From Staphylococcus succinus (GTDB lineage Bacteria > Bacillota > Bacilli > Staphylococcales > Staphylococcaceae), in the NCBI RefSeq assembly GCF_029024945.1, contig NZ_CP118976.1, forward strand, positions 558,001 through 622,000: 64,000 nt of DNA, read 5' to 3'. Below the pieces are notes generated by a model. It did no database searches, was not told the origin of the DNA, and worked only from the letters and a program-made list of their open reading frames with translations. The position numbers and the translations under genes are program-made. Below, piece after piece: positions 40,201 through 48,718 of this stretch; within the stretch, counting starts at the first letter, position 1; the number at the start of each line of letters is the position of its first letter.

Positions 40201-41196
40201 TTATGCTTCTAAATCAACAACAATTCTACCAGAATTATTATGTTTTAACACATTTTTTATATTTTCTTCTATATCATCAAATTTAATGACTTGTTTAATT
40301 TCATGTAACTGATCTGGTTTTAAATCTTTAGCGAGTCTGCGCCAAATATGTTTACGTTGTCTCATTTCTGTATAAACAGAATCAACGCCTATGATATTTG
40401 TACCTCTTAATATGAAAGGAAATATCGAACTATCAAATTGATTGCCACCAGTCATTCCAATCACTGCGACACTGCCGTTGTAATCAAGGTGTTTGATAAT
40501 TTGTGATAAGCTTTCGCCACCTACAGGGTCAATCACTGCTTGCCAAGTACGCTTCCCAAGTGGTTTATTATCAGTTTCTGTAATACGAGGAATGACTTCT
40601 TTTGCACCTAATGATTTAAGTTTAGCTTCAGTATTTGTTTTACCAGTACTTGCAATAACATCATAGCCAATAGAATCTAACATCATTACGGCTAGTGTAC
40701 CAACGCCACCAGTTGCACCTCTAACAAGCACAGCTTCATTTTCTACAGATAGACCGTTGTGTTCTAATTTTTCAATAGCTAAACCTGCTGTATACCCAGC
40801 CGTACCATAAATCATTGCCTCTTCAAGTGTTAGGTCTTTAGGTAATGGTACAATCCATTCTTCTTTGATACGTGCATATTCACTAAACCCACCGAAATGG
40901 CTTATTCCTAAATCATATCCAGTAACGATGACTTTATCTCCTGGTTCAAAAGCTGGCGTCTCTGAACTTTCTACAACACCTGCTAAATCAATTCCCGGTA
41001 CGATAGGGTAAGATTTTACAACTTTTGTATTTTCTACTGTTGCTAGTGCGTCTTTATAATTAATCCCTGAATACTTAACTTTAATAAGCACTTCACCTGC
41101 TGGAAGGTCATCTATAGTTATATTTTTAATTTGGTTAGTAACTTTGCCGTCTTGTTCGTCGACCACAAAAGCTTTAAATGTTTCAGTCATTGCCAC
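40201..41196 (-). CDS. YhdH/YhfP-family quinone/acryloyl-CoA-type oxidoreductase
   Basis: A 331-residue zinc-free medium-chain dehydrogenase of the YhdH/YhfP (AcuI-like) family, NADPH-dependent reductases of quinones or acryloyl-CoA-like enones. Features: YSGINYKDALAT, PIVPGIDLAGVV, DKVIVTGYDLGISHFGGFSEYARI, the nucleotide motif GATGGVGTLAVMML and RGTNIIGVDSVYTEMRQRKHIWRRL. It lacks zinc-ligand cysteines. Either GTG 41196 (six bases after GGGAG) or ATG 41190 may be the start. It stands alone with its own terminator. Substrate unknown. Confidence 0.88.
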   Translation of the reverse strand: MAMTETFKAFVVDEQDGKVTNQIKNITIDDLPAGEVLIKVKYSGINYKDALATVENTKVVKSYPIVPGIDLAGVVESSETPAFEPGDKVIVTGYDLGISHFGGFSEYARIKEEWIVPLPKDLTLEEAMIYGTAGYTAGLAIEKLEHNGLSVENEAVLVRGATGGVGTLAVMMLDSIGYDVIASTGKTNTEAKLKSLGAKEVIPRITETDNKPLGKRTWQAVIDPVGGESLSQIIKHLDYNGSVAVIGMTGGNQFDSSIFPFILRGTNIIGVDSVYTEMRQRKHIWRRLAKDLKPDQLHEIKQVIKFDDIEENIKNVLKHNNSGRIVVDLEA

Positions 41197-41464
41197 TAGG
41201 CACTCCCTTTATGTATATATTTATGAACAATTAAAAAACTAGAACCACTTTATCATGTAATTGAATATTACACAATATGCCTGTTTAACAGCGTTTAGAG
41301 GTAAGCGCTTTATTTTGTAATTAAATAAATTTTGTTCTAATTCAAAAAAATTAATTAATGTAAAACAAATAAATATTATTTGAATATTCTAATAATTCAT
41401 AGTAAATTCAAGCTCATTTTAGTATAATAAATGATAAATATTTATATTAAAAGGAGGAAGATTT

Positions 41465-41986
41465 ATGAGTTATAGTATTGAAAAAGTCAAACTATCAGAA
41501 GTCGAGCAGTTACAAAATTTGGCTATTCAAACCTTTAAAAACACTTTTAAAGATGAAGAACAATATACAGATGAAGATTTTAGCCATTATTTTGCTAACG
41601 CTTATAGTGTTAAACAGTTAACAAGTGAACTATTAGATGAACATGCTTTTACATATTTTTATAAAGAAGATGAAGAAGTTGTAGGTTATTTTAAATTAAA
41701 TATAAATGATGCACAAACTGAAAAAATGGGAGACGCACATCTTGAGTTGCAACGAATTTATTTCTTACCACATGCCCAAGGTGGTGGCAGAGGTAAGCAT
41801 GTATTTGAATTCACAATACAAAAAGCTAAAGAGCTAAATAAAATTAAAATATGGTTAGGAGTCTATGAAAAAAATAAACAAGCTTTTGAATTTTATAAAA
41901 AACAGGGGTTAAATGTAACGGGGAAACATTATTTTTATACAGGATCAGTTGAAGACGTTGATTTAATTATGGAAAAAGAACTATAA
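41465..41986 (+). CDS. paiA: PaiA-like GNAT acetyltransferase (polyamine acetyltransferase type)
   Basis: A 173-residue GNAT enzyme similar along its length to B. subtilis PaiA, a spermidine/spermine N-acetyltransferase: AIQTFKNTFKDEEQ, GYFKLNINDAQTEKMGDAHLELQRIYF, the acetyl-CoA loop AQGGGRGKHVFEF, IWLGVYEKNKQAFEFYKKQGL and the ending DLIMEKEL. Substrate by homology only. It has AAGGAGG and an independent promoter region. Staphylococci use polyamine acetylation for spermine tolerance, though the known SpeG enzyme is a different family member. Confidence 0.78.
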   Translation: MSYSIEKVKLSEVEQLQNLAIQTFKNTFKDEEQYTDEDFSHYFANAYSVKQLTSELLDEHAFTYFYKEDEEVVGYFKLNINDAQTEKMGDAHLELQRIYFLPHAQGGGRGKHVFEFTIQKAKELNKIKIWLGVYEKNKQAFEFYKKQGLNVTGKHYFYTGSVEDVDLIMEKEL

Positions 41987-42251
41987 AATTATCTGAAATT
42001 AAGTTATAGTAATAATACACATTAAGTTTGTTTTTACAAAGTCGAAAAGAGGGCAATTAAAGTTTATGTAAAGCATATTTAAAGTTTATTTAGCTTGTAT
42101 TATTTTTTTATAAAAAGAGATGGATTTCCAATAAAAAACGTTTATTTATTGTTTTCAGGTGAATAACGTACTAATGCTCAATAAGACTGTGTAATTAAAT
42201 ATAAATATTGCATGGTTATTGAGTATTAAAATTTTAGGAGGTCTTTCAATA

Positions 42252-42752
42252 ATGAAAAAATATTTAGCTGGTTTTCTTACTTTATCTTTAGCACTTGCAG
42301 CATGTTCAAATGGTGGCGAGGATAGTGGTAAAGCAGGTTCTGAAAAAGAAAAAACTGAAGAAAAAGCGAAAGACAAAGCAAAAGAAAAAACTGAAGAAAA
42401 AAAAGATAGCAAAGATAGCTCAAGTAGTTCAGATAGTAAATCAAGTGATAGCGGTTCAGAAAGCTCAGACCAAGGATCATCAAGTAGTCAAACGAGCGAT
42501 AGCGGTTCAGAAAGCTCAGACCAAGGATCATCAAGTAGTCAAACGAGCGATAGCGGTTCAGAAAGCTCAGACCAAGGATCATCAAGTAGTCAAACGAGCG
42601 ATAGTGGTTCAGAAAGCTCAGACCAAGGATCATCAAGTAGCCAAACGAGCGATAGCGGTTCAGAAAGCTCAGATCAAGGGTCATCAAGTAGCCAAACGAG
42701 CGACAGCGGTTCAACTAGTTCAACAGAAGACTCAGCAAGCACTGAATCATAG
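42252..42752 (+). CDS. Serine-rich repeat lipoprotein
   Basis: A 166-residue lipoprotein: the signal peptide MKKYLAGFLTLSLALAAC ends in the lipobox with Cys18. A Lys/Glu-rich, probably coiled segment (residues about 30-55) is followed by five perfect 17-residue repeats SDSGSESSDQGSSSSQT-like (residues 66-150) encoded by near-identical 51-base DNA units. There is no globular domain. The signal peptide, the leader SNGGED and even the ribosome-site region are nearly the same as in the next gene, so it is a tandem duplicate that kept only the extended stalk. Start ATG 42252 after AGGAGG. Function unknown; the copy number is likely variable among strains. Confidence 0.8.
   Translation: MKKYLAGFLTLSLALAACSNGGEDSGKAGSEKEKTEEKAKDKAKEKTEEKKDSKDSSSSSDSKSSDSGSESSDQGSSSSQTSDSGSESSDQGSSSSQTSDSGSESSDQGSSSSQTSDSGSESSDQGSSSSQTSDSGSESSDQGSSSSQTSDSGSTSSTEDSASTES
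42447..42701 (+). repeat. Five tandem 51-bp repeats in a lipoprotein gene
   Basis: Units begin at 42447, 42498, 42549, 42600 and 42651, each opening GATAGCGGTTCAGAAAGC or a one-base variant. They keep the reading frame and differ at few positions, so the array is young and prone to slippage. Confidence 0.95.
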
Positions 42753-42770
42753 GATATATAAGGTCTAGAA

Positions 42771-42804
42771 GAAGTAGTTTAAGTAGTGATACTTAAACTA
42801 CTTC
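42771..42804. other. Perfect 15-bp hairpin between the two lipoprotein genes
   Basis: GAAGTAGTTTAAGTA (42771-42785) / TACTTAAACTACTTC (42790-42804) with loop GTGA. There is no T tract on either side, so it may be an mRNA stability or processing structure, or a weak terminator. Confidence 0.7.
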
Positions 42805-42880
42805 AAATTCATCTAGTGAAAAAGATGACTTGTGAAAACATAACAATAATGTAGATTAAAAATAAGGTGGTCTTTCAATC

Positions 42881-43705
42881 ATGAAAAAACTATTAGCAGG
42901 TTTCTTAACATTATCTTTAGCATTAGCGGCATGTTCAAATGGTGGCGAGGATGATAGTAGTAAAAAGGACGATAGCGCTAAGGATAAACAATCTTCTGAT
43001 GATAAGTCAAAAGATTCAAAAAATGATGATAAAAAGAATAATGATAGCTCTGATAAAGACAAAGACTCAAGTAAAGATGATAAAGATAGTTCAAGCGAAG
43101 ATTCAAATGGTGACTCTAGCAATGATAAATCAGATAGTGGAAGTACTGATGATAGTAATAGCGATAGTAACTCTAGCAATGGTGCCTCATCAAGTACTGA
43201 TAGTAGCTCAGATTCAGATAATGATGGCACTAATGGTAGTAGCAGTGCAGGTAGTTCAAATGGTACAAGTGATAACAGTGGTGGCACTACAGATGGAAGC
43301 AGTAGTAATACAAATGGTTCAGATAGTAATTCAGATACGACAGCAAATGCCAATAGTAACGCGAATAACAATAGTTCGAATAATGGAACAACACAATATG
43401 TTGTGCCATATCAAGGACAGAATGCAGTACCAGTATCACAAAACATTTCATCAGGTAGTGTCAATAATCAAACCGCGTTACAACATTTACCTAATTTTCA
43501 AAATTCACTAGATAACGCTACAGCTGAAGTGAATGCAATTAATGGTCAGTCTAATTATTACAATGACTATAGTGTTGAAGGCAGTGAGGGTAATTATAGT
43601 TATATCTTTAGCTTCCAAAATCAAGCACAACCAGGTACTTATTCTATTGCTACAGTAGATCAACAAGGTACTGTAAGAGTTGTAGATCCAGCTTATCAAC
43701 AATAA
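42881..43705 (+). CDS. Ser/Asp/Asn-rich stalk lipoprotein with C-terminal domain
   Basis: A 274-residue lipoprotein with the same signal peptide and lipobox (LALAACSNGGED, Cys18) as the preceding gene. Residues about 22-165 are low complexity: Lys/Asp/Ser rich, then Ser/Asn/Gly/Thr rich, a flexible stalk that would span the wall. Residues about 168-274 (TTQYVVPYQGQNAVPVSQNISSG ... NYYNDYSVEGSEGNYSYIFSFQNQAQPGTYSIATVDQQGTVRVVD) form a compact domain without a recognised family. The stalk resembles SD-type regions of staphylococcal adhesins, but no LPXTG is present. Ribosome site AGGTGG. Confidence 0.8.
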   Translation: MKKLLAGFLTLSLALAACSNGGEDDSSKKDDSAKDKQSSDDKSKDSKNDDKKNNDSSDKDKDSSKDDKDSSSEDSNGDSSNDKSDSGSTDDSNSDSNSSNGASSSTDSSSDSDNDGTNGSSSAGSSNGTSDNSGGTTDGSSSNTNGSDSNSDTTANANSNANNNSSNNGTTQYVVPYQGQNAVPVSQNISSGSVNNQTALQHLPNFQNSLDNATAEVNAINGQSNYYNDYSVEGSEGNYSYIFSFQNQAQPGTYSIATVDQQGTVRVVDPAYQQ

Positions 43706-43755
43706 AAATACTTTGCTTTTAAAAGATATAATGACTACGTTTGTTAACATTAAAT

Positions 43756-43800
43756 AAAAAACTGGACAACCTCAATATAGATGAGGATGTCCAGTTTTTA
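43756..43800. terminator. Bidirectional terminator
   Basis: AAAAACTGGACAACCTCA (43756-43773) pairs with TGAGGATGTCCAGTTTTT (43782-43799) with one mismatch. Shared by the lipoprotein gene and the convergent glycerophosphotransferase gene. Confidence 0.85.
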
Positions 43801-43844
43801 ATTATGTAGCCATAATTTTTAGTCTTATTAAAGCAATAAAATTG

Positions 43845-45530
43845 TTAAGTGTTAATACATTTTTTTATTATATGGGAAAGTGTTTCGAAGGCATGATTAT
43901 CCTTATTGACAAATGCACTAGTGTGGATGTCTTTCATTTGATGACTGATTAAATCATTGAGCAATGCTTTTGAATCACTATATCTTACTGTAGCAAGTGA
44001 GTGCATGACATCCTCATATACACCTCGTTCTGAAATATATTTTTCGTGATCAGGTGTATACTGACACACAATTTTATCAATAGTTAATGCATCAAAGATA
44101 ATAGAAGAATAGTCTGTTAAAACGATATCCGAAACTAATAATAAATCTTGGACCTCAATATGGGCAGGAGCAAGGATAGCATTTTCAGGTATATAGTCAG
44201 AGTTATCTTCAATATGACCTTTAAAAATAACATTATATTTATTAAGTAACCCATCACTGATAGGTAATAAATCAGATTCGTTGGTTTCAGTTTTCCATGT
44301 TGGTGCGTAAAGTAAAGTTGGTTTATTAGTATCTAGTTTTAGCTCTTGCTTGATGAATGACAGGTATGGTTGATCAGATTGTTTATCTAATAAGTACCTA
44401 ATTCTTGGATACCCACAATTTAATATATGTGTATGTTGCTGTGGGAATGCTGTTTTAAAATAATCAATAATATCTTCACAATCACTTATAAAATAATCTT
44501 GATGTAACCATTTGTTATATTTTCTTGCACGATAATTATATATATTCAAATTTTGTTGTGGTTCTCGACTATCTAGGAAAAGTTTCTTTATTGGAGTACC
44601 ATGCCAAAGTTGTATAATTGTGCCGTTAGGTTTTAAATTATCTGGAATATAACTTTCCAAAATGACTACACGTGCACTTTCAATAATTTCTTTGGCTTTT
44701 GGATCATCTGGTTTAATAAAATTTGGACCGTTTACGTCAGCAGTAATAAAATAAATCGGCAATTTCGTAAAATGCTTCGCAAAATGGTTAAATAAATAAC
44801 GTGAATTACCTCTAAAACCATAATCAAAACCTAAAAATACGATATGATTCTTAATTTTTGAAGTATCCTTTTCATAAATATAGCTTAATGCGCGATGTTT
44901 TTTCACAAAGTGATGATGTATTGAGTTGAAAATCCAGTGGGGAACTTTAAAACCTGTGGACTTCAATAACTTATCAGTAAAACGCATTTGTTCTGGTGAA
45001 AGTGTTTCACTAGATTTAAATGGCAATGCATGTTTATGTGCGTAAGCTAGCTTATTCAAATTAAAAGCTGTAGTGTTTAATGGTTCGAATCGATGTATAT
45101 CCTTCCAAACTTCTTTACTCGTTATGAGTTCTGAAGAGAAATCAAAGACAACATGACTATCTGTGATTACTTCATCTTGTAGCAAAGATAGCAATGCTAA
45201 ATCGAATAAATGATTGACCTTAAAACTACTTAATATGGATTGGGTAGTTTCGATATGAAAGATGATATTTGGGTAATGATTGATATTTTCAATCCAGTCA
45301 TTAAAAGTAATGTTTTTTTTACCGAAATAGCGACAGTCATTTAAATATTGTTGATGAATCGTATAATCAGGAACAATAGTACAAGGTTCTAATTGCACAT
45401 GAGCCATCATATTTTTATATATTTTTATATTATTATTTGTTAGTACAATATGTGAATACCCTTCTGAAAATGCTTTTTGAAGTTGATCTTCTAAAAGGTC
45501 CCACGAATCTAAATCAATTTGTTTTATCAT
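43845..45530 (-). CDS. CDP-glycerol glycerophosphotransferase family protein (teichoic acid type)
   Basis: A 561-residue TagB/TagF-type enzyme. The C-terminal catalytic domain (residues about 230-560) has the family motifs GFDYGFRGNSRYLFNHF, IQLWHGTPIKKLFLD, DYFISDCEDI, LLYAPTWKTE, VIFKGH and VLTDYSSIIFDALTIDKIVCQYTPDHEKY. These enzymes transfer glycerol or ribitol phosphate from the CDP-activated form to teichoic-acid primers or polymers. The N-terminal 220 residues are not recognised. ATG 45530 follows AGAGGGA. It lies apart from the usual tar/tag clusters, beside a lactate permease and a GT4 glycosyltransferase, so it is perhaps for an accessory wall polymer. Confidence 0.88.
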   Translation of the reverse strand: MIKQIDLDSWDLLEDQLQKAFSEGYSHIVLTNNNIKIYKNMMAHVQLEPCTIVPDYTIHQQYLNDCRYFGKKNITFNDWIENINHYPNIIFHIETTQSILSSFKVNHLFDLALLSLLQDEVITDSHVVFDFSSELITSKEVWKDIHRFEPLNTTAFNLNKLAYAHKHALPFKSSETLSPEQMRFTDKLLKSTGFKVPHWIFNSIHHHFVKKHRALSYIYEKDTSKIKNHIVFLGFDYGFRGNSRYLFNHFAKHFTKLPIYFITADVNGPNFIKPDDPKAKEIIESARVVILESYIPDNLKPNGTIIQLWHGTPIKKLFLDSREPQQNLNIYNYRARKYNKWLHQDYFISDCEDIIDYFKTAFPQQHTHILNCGYPRIRYLLDKQSDQPYLSFIKQELKLDTNKPTLLYAPTWKTETNESDLLPISDGLLNKYNVIFKGHIEDNSDYIPENAILAPAHIEVQDLLLVSDIVLTDYSSIIFDALTIDKIVCQYTPDHEKYISERGVYEDVMHSLATVRYSDSKALLNDLISHQMKDIHTSAFVNKDNHAFETLSHIIKKCINT

Positions 45531-45657
45531 TAATATCCCTCTACTCAATAGTTGTTCCCTTTATTTTACCACGTCCCATACTTTAGATAAAAGAATCCTT
45601 TATAACTGGAAAAAGAAAAAATTAAAACACAAGATTATATAACATAAATGTCTAATT

Positions 45658-45675
45658 TATTGAAACTATTCACAA
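45658..45675. promoter_or_regulatory. Upstream Rex-like site
   Basis: TATTGAAACTATTCACAA matches 14 of 18 positions of the Rex palindrome found downstream; the right half-site is exact. Confidence 0.5.
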
Positions 45676-45718
45676 TATAAAACAAGTAAAAAAGTTAATG
45701 TGAATTTTAAAAAACATA

Positions 45719-45768
45719 TTGTTTTTAGCGTTAAAAGTGATATAATCTAATTGTGAAATAATTCACAA
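45719..45768 (+). promoter_or_regulatory. lctP promoter with perfect Rex operator
   Basis: TTGTTT (45719-45724), 16 bases, TATAAT (45741-45746) with an upstream TG. The fully symmetric TTGTGAAATAATTCACAA (45751-45768), the Rex consensus, covers the transcription start. NADH-sensing Rex would derepress lactate transport when the NADH/NAD+ ratio rises. Confidence 0.92.
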
Positions 45769-45826
45769 TAACTTTTACATATTCTAGCTAGATATAAATA
45801 AATATAGAAAATGGAAGTGAGTCAAA

Positions 45827-47428
45827 ATGTTTGTAGATAATTTTAACCCTTTTAACAACATGTTGCTATCTAGTATAGTGGCAGCAATTCCAATTATTTT
45901 ATTTTTATTATGTTTAACAGTTTTTAAGATGAAAGGTATATATGGGGCTATTACTACGGTAGTTGTAACTTTAATCATTGCGATTTCATGTTTTAAATTA
46001 CCAATTGGGATTGCATCTGGAGCATTTGTGGAAGGATTTTTTCAAGGCGTATTACCAATTGGTTATATTGTAATCATGGCAGTATTACTTTACAAAATAA
46101 CAAATGAAACTGGACAATTTCATACAATTAAAGACAGTATCTCTAGTATTTCACAAGATCAACGTATTCAGTTGCTGTTAATTGCTTTTGCATTTAATGG
46201 TTTTTTAGAAGGCGTAGCAGGATTTGGGGTTCCAATAGCTATATGTGCATTATTACTTACACAACTTGGATTTGGTCCTTTACAAGCAGCTATGTTATGT
46301 CTAATTGCTAATGCTTCAGCAGGTGCTTTTGGCGCAATTGGATTACCGGTATCAGTCATAGATTCACTTAATTTAACTGGAGATATTAAAAGTATGGCTG
46401 TTTCACAAATGTCCGTACTGACTTTAGCAATCATTAATATGTTTATTCCATTTTTATTAATATGGATAGTAGATGGTTTTAAAGGTATCAAGGAAACATT
46501 ACCTGCAATATTAGTTGTAGGCAGTACGTATACAATATTACAAGGCGTGATTACATTCTTTATTGGACCTGAATTAGCGGACATCATTCCACCGTTAGCA
46601 TCCATGCTAGCATTAGCATTATTTTCTAAAAGATTCCAACCCAAACATATTTTCAGAGTTCAAAAAGATGTTAAGCCAGAACCAGTAGTAAAACATAAAT
46701 TTAAATCAGTAATGTACGCATGGAGTCCTTTTTATATTTTGACAGTTATTGTTATGATTTGGAGCACACCTCAATTTAAAAGTTTATTTGAGCCAAACGG
46801 AGCGCTTGCACATTTAGTAGCAAATATAACAGTGCCTGGAACTTATAGCGAGGTTGCTAACAAAGCGATTGTATTGCCATTGAATATCGTAGGACAAACG
46901 GGCACAGCAATTTTAATTGTTATATTAATTACCTTATTGTTGTCTAAACAAGTTCATTTTTTAGATGCATGTCGTTTATTTAAAGAAACATTTAAAGAAT
47001 TATGGTTATCTATTCTAACAATATGTTTTATATTGGTTATTTCAAAATTAATGACATATGCTGGATTAAGTTCAATATTAGGAGAAAGTATCGCTAAAAC
47101 TGGAAATGTATTTCCACTACTATCTCCAGTACTTGGGTGGTTAGGTGTCTTTATGACAGGGTCAGTTGTAAATAATAATTCATTGTTCGCACCTATCCAA
47201 GCTGCGGTTGCCCATAATATAGGTACAAACGGCTCTTTATTAGTTTCAGCTAATACTGTCGGGGGCGTATCAGGTAAATTAATTTCTCCGCAATCTATTG
47301 CAATTGCGACAGCGGCAGTTAAACAAGTAGGTAAAGAATCTGAATTGTTAAAAATGACATTACGCTATAGTTTTGCATTATTAATATTCATTTGTATTTG
47401 GACATTCATCTTAAACTTGTTGATTTAA
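45827..47428 (+). CDS. lctP: L-lactate permease
   Basis: A 533-residue LctP-family lactate:H+ transporter with about 13-14 membrane helices. Family segments: FNGFLEGVAGFGVPIAICALLL, LIANASAGAFGAIGLPVSVI, WSPFYILTVIVMIWS, LSSILGESIAKTG, FMTGSVVNNNSLFAPIQAAVA and the GGVSGKLISPQSIAIATAA signature near the C-terminus. The Rex operator at its promoter fits lactate exchange under fermentation or nitrosative stress, as in S. aureus. It lies alone between two minus-strand polymer genes. The ribosome site is weak (GGAAGTGAG). Confidence 0.93.
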   Translation: MFVDNFNPFNNMLLSSIVAAIPIILFLLCLTVFKMKGIYGAITTVVVTLIIAISCFKLPIGIASGAFVEGFFQGVLPIGYIVIMAVLLYKITNETGQFHTIKDSISSISQDQRIQLLLIAFAFNGFLEGVAGFGVPIAICALLLTQLGFGPLQAAMLCLIANASAGAFGAIGLPVSVIDSLNLTGDIKSMAVSQMSVLTLAIINMFIPFLLIWIVDGFKGIKETLPAILVVGSTYTILQGVITFFIGPELADIIPPLASMLALALFSKRFQPKHIFRVQKDVKPEPVVKHKFKSVMYAWSPFYILTVIVMIWSTPQFKSLFEPNGALAHLVANITVPGTYSEVANKAIVLPLNIVGQTGTAILIVILITLLLSKQVHFLDACRLFKETFKELWLSILTICFILVISKLMTYAGLSSILGESIAKTGNVFPLLSPVLGWLGVFMTGSVVNNNSLFAPIQAAVAHNIGTNGSLLVSANTVGGVSGKLISPQSIAIATAAVKQVGKESELLKMTLRYSFALLIFICIWTFILNLLI

Positions 47429-47450
47429 AATAATTTTATAAGTCATTAAA

Positions 47451-47547
47451 ATAAGCGAAAGTATTTTGCGTTATTTAAATTATTCAAAGACACTTGATAT
47501 GCTGTGTTTAATGATAATTTAACAATGCTGAAAATACTTTCGCTTAT
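47451..47547. repeat. Long imperfect palindrome of about 97 bp, end of lctP
   Basis: The outer arms ATAAGCGAAAGTATTTT (47451-47467) and AAAATACTTTCGCTTAT (47531-47547) are exact complements. The inner sequence is also complementary with small bulges (for example TTAAATTAT against ATAATTTAA), giving one hairpin with arms of about 45 bases. It lies between convergent genes and could be a bidirectional terminator or a small palindromic repeat element. No target duplication or second copy was noticed. Confidence 0.75.
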
Positions 47548-47557
47548 AAAATTTTAC

Positions 47558-48718
47558 TTAATGTGGTGCGTTATAATTTAACAGTGTTTCAAATTTTTGA
47601 TAAATAGCGTCTGGTGCATATGCTTTCACTGTTTGATAGGCATTATGAATAATTACAGTTTCTTTAAATTCTTGATTAATCAGTCTACGTAATTTATTTG
47701 ATAGCGCATCGACATTATCATGTTCTACTAAGTAACCATTCACATTGTTTTTAATAATTGAATCAGGACCTACGTTACCATCAAAACTAACGACAATATT
47801 ACTTTGGTTCATTGCTTCTAAAATAACCATTCCGAATCCTTCATTTCGAGAAGGGATGACAGTAATTTCACTAATAGATAGTTTCTCATTTAACTGTTGT
47901 GTTGATCCTTGTAATTTTACAATGTCATGCAGTTGATATTGATCAATGAGTTGTTGTAATTCAGCTGCTTCTTGACCACTACCATATATATGCACTTGAT
48001 AACCGAACTGCCGAACAATTTGTTGAATGGGATTAATACTTTTAATTAGTAAATCAAATCCCTTTTCAAATTCCAAACGGCCTGCAGCAGTAATTAATTT
48101 TTCCTTAGTTTTATTGAATCTCGGCTCATTTAAAATATTTGGCACAACAAACACAGGAGTTTGGATATACGCTTGATATTTTTGTTGATCTGCTGAAGTA
48201 AGTGTTGTTACTTTATCCAAATAAGTATATGCATTTAAGATTTCGCGTTGATAGGCCTCAGGATGTGCATCCAAATTCATATGTTCCATACCAACTTTAT
48301 CTACAGATTTGCCAGCATATTTTGCAATTAAAATATTAAAGCTTGCTCTTGTTCCAACAATTACATCAGTGTTCACTTTGTGAATTGCTTTAATCATTTT
48401 TTTTTCAATATAATGCGAGAATTGGTTGATGCCTGGCTCATATTGAGAGAGCAGACGAGGATTAGAAAATGATGTGTATTTGCTAATGCGATTAAATACA
48501 AGGTCTTTAATATTTAATGGATGTAATTGATAATTAATTAAAGGTTTTATCTTTATAGAATTATGAAGATCAAAATAGGGACGATCGTTTCCTTTAAATA
48601 CTGAGATTATCTCTACACTATGTCCTTTTTCTGCGAGTGTGTTAGCTAATTGCGAAATAGATTTAACCGTACCTCCCATAGCGTAAACATTGTGCATGAA
48701 AAATGTGATTGATTTCAT
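47558..48718 (-). CDS. GT4-family glycosyltransferase (teichoic-acid or polysaccharide type)
   Basis: A 386-residue retaining GT-B enzyme. N-terminal MKSITFFMHNVYAMGGTVKSISQLANTLAEKGHSVEIISVF is the acceptor-side Rossmann fold; TAAGRLEFEKGFDLLIKSI and PSRNEGFGMVILEAMNQSNIVVSFDGNVGPDSII (the E-x7-E type motif) are the nucleotide-sugar side. Such enzymes glycosylate poly(glycerol phosphate) or make capsule-like polymers; the MxxMGG-type start is common in TagE-like and polysaccharide transferases. ATG 48718 is chosen for GGAGG seven bases upstream; a longer in-frame extension to 48886 lacks a ribosome site. Possibly functionally linked to the glycerophosphotransferase on the other side of lctP. 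Confidence 0.85.
   Translation of the reverse strand: MKSITFFMHNVYAMGGTVKSISQLANTLAEKGHSVEIISVFKGNDRPYFDLHNSIKIKPLINYQLHPLNIKDLVFNRISKYTSFSNPRLLSQYEPGINQFSHYIEKKMIKAIHKVNTDVIVGTRASFNILIAKYAGKSVDKVGMEHMNLDAHPEAYQREILNAYTYLDKVTTLTSADQQKYQAYIQTPVFVVPNILNEPRFNKTKEKLITAAGRLEFEKGFDLLIKSINPIQQIVRQFGYQVHIYGSGQEAAELQQLIDQYQLHDIVKLQGSTQQLNEKLSISEITVIPSRNEGFGMVILEAMNQSNIVVSFDGNVGPDSIIKNNVNGYLVEHDNVDALSNKLRRLINQEFKETVIIHNAYQTVKAYAPDAIYQKFETLLNYNAPH

Noticed and set aside
41300..41313. cre-like GGTAAGCGCTTTAT upstream of the quinone oxidoreductase
   Set aside because: Several consensus bases are missing in the flanks and it is over 100 bases from the start; not convincing.
42447..42701. Regular repeats that might suggest a CRISPR array
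   Set aside because: The units are directly adjacent without unique spacers, keep a coding frame, and no cas genes are near.
42277..42768. Long open frames on both strands across the first Ser-rich lipoprotein
   Set aside because: They are by-products of the 51-bp repeats and biased codons; the frame with signal peptide, lipobox and ribosome site is the real one.
42856..43511. Leu/Ser-rich and Ile/Met-rich open frames overlapping the second lipoprotein
   Set aside because: Shadow frames of the low-complexity stalk; no ribosome sites and implausible compositions.
46168..46644. 158-codon minus-strand frame inside lctP
   Set aside because: Antisense shadow of a strongly conserved membrane protein gene.
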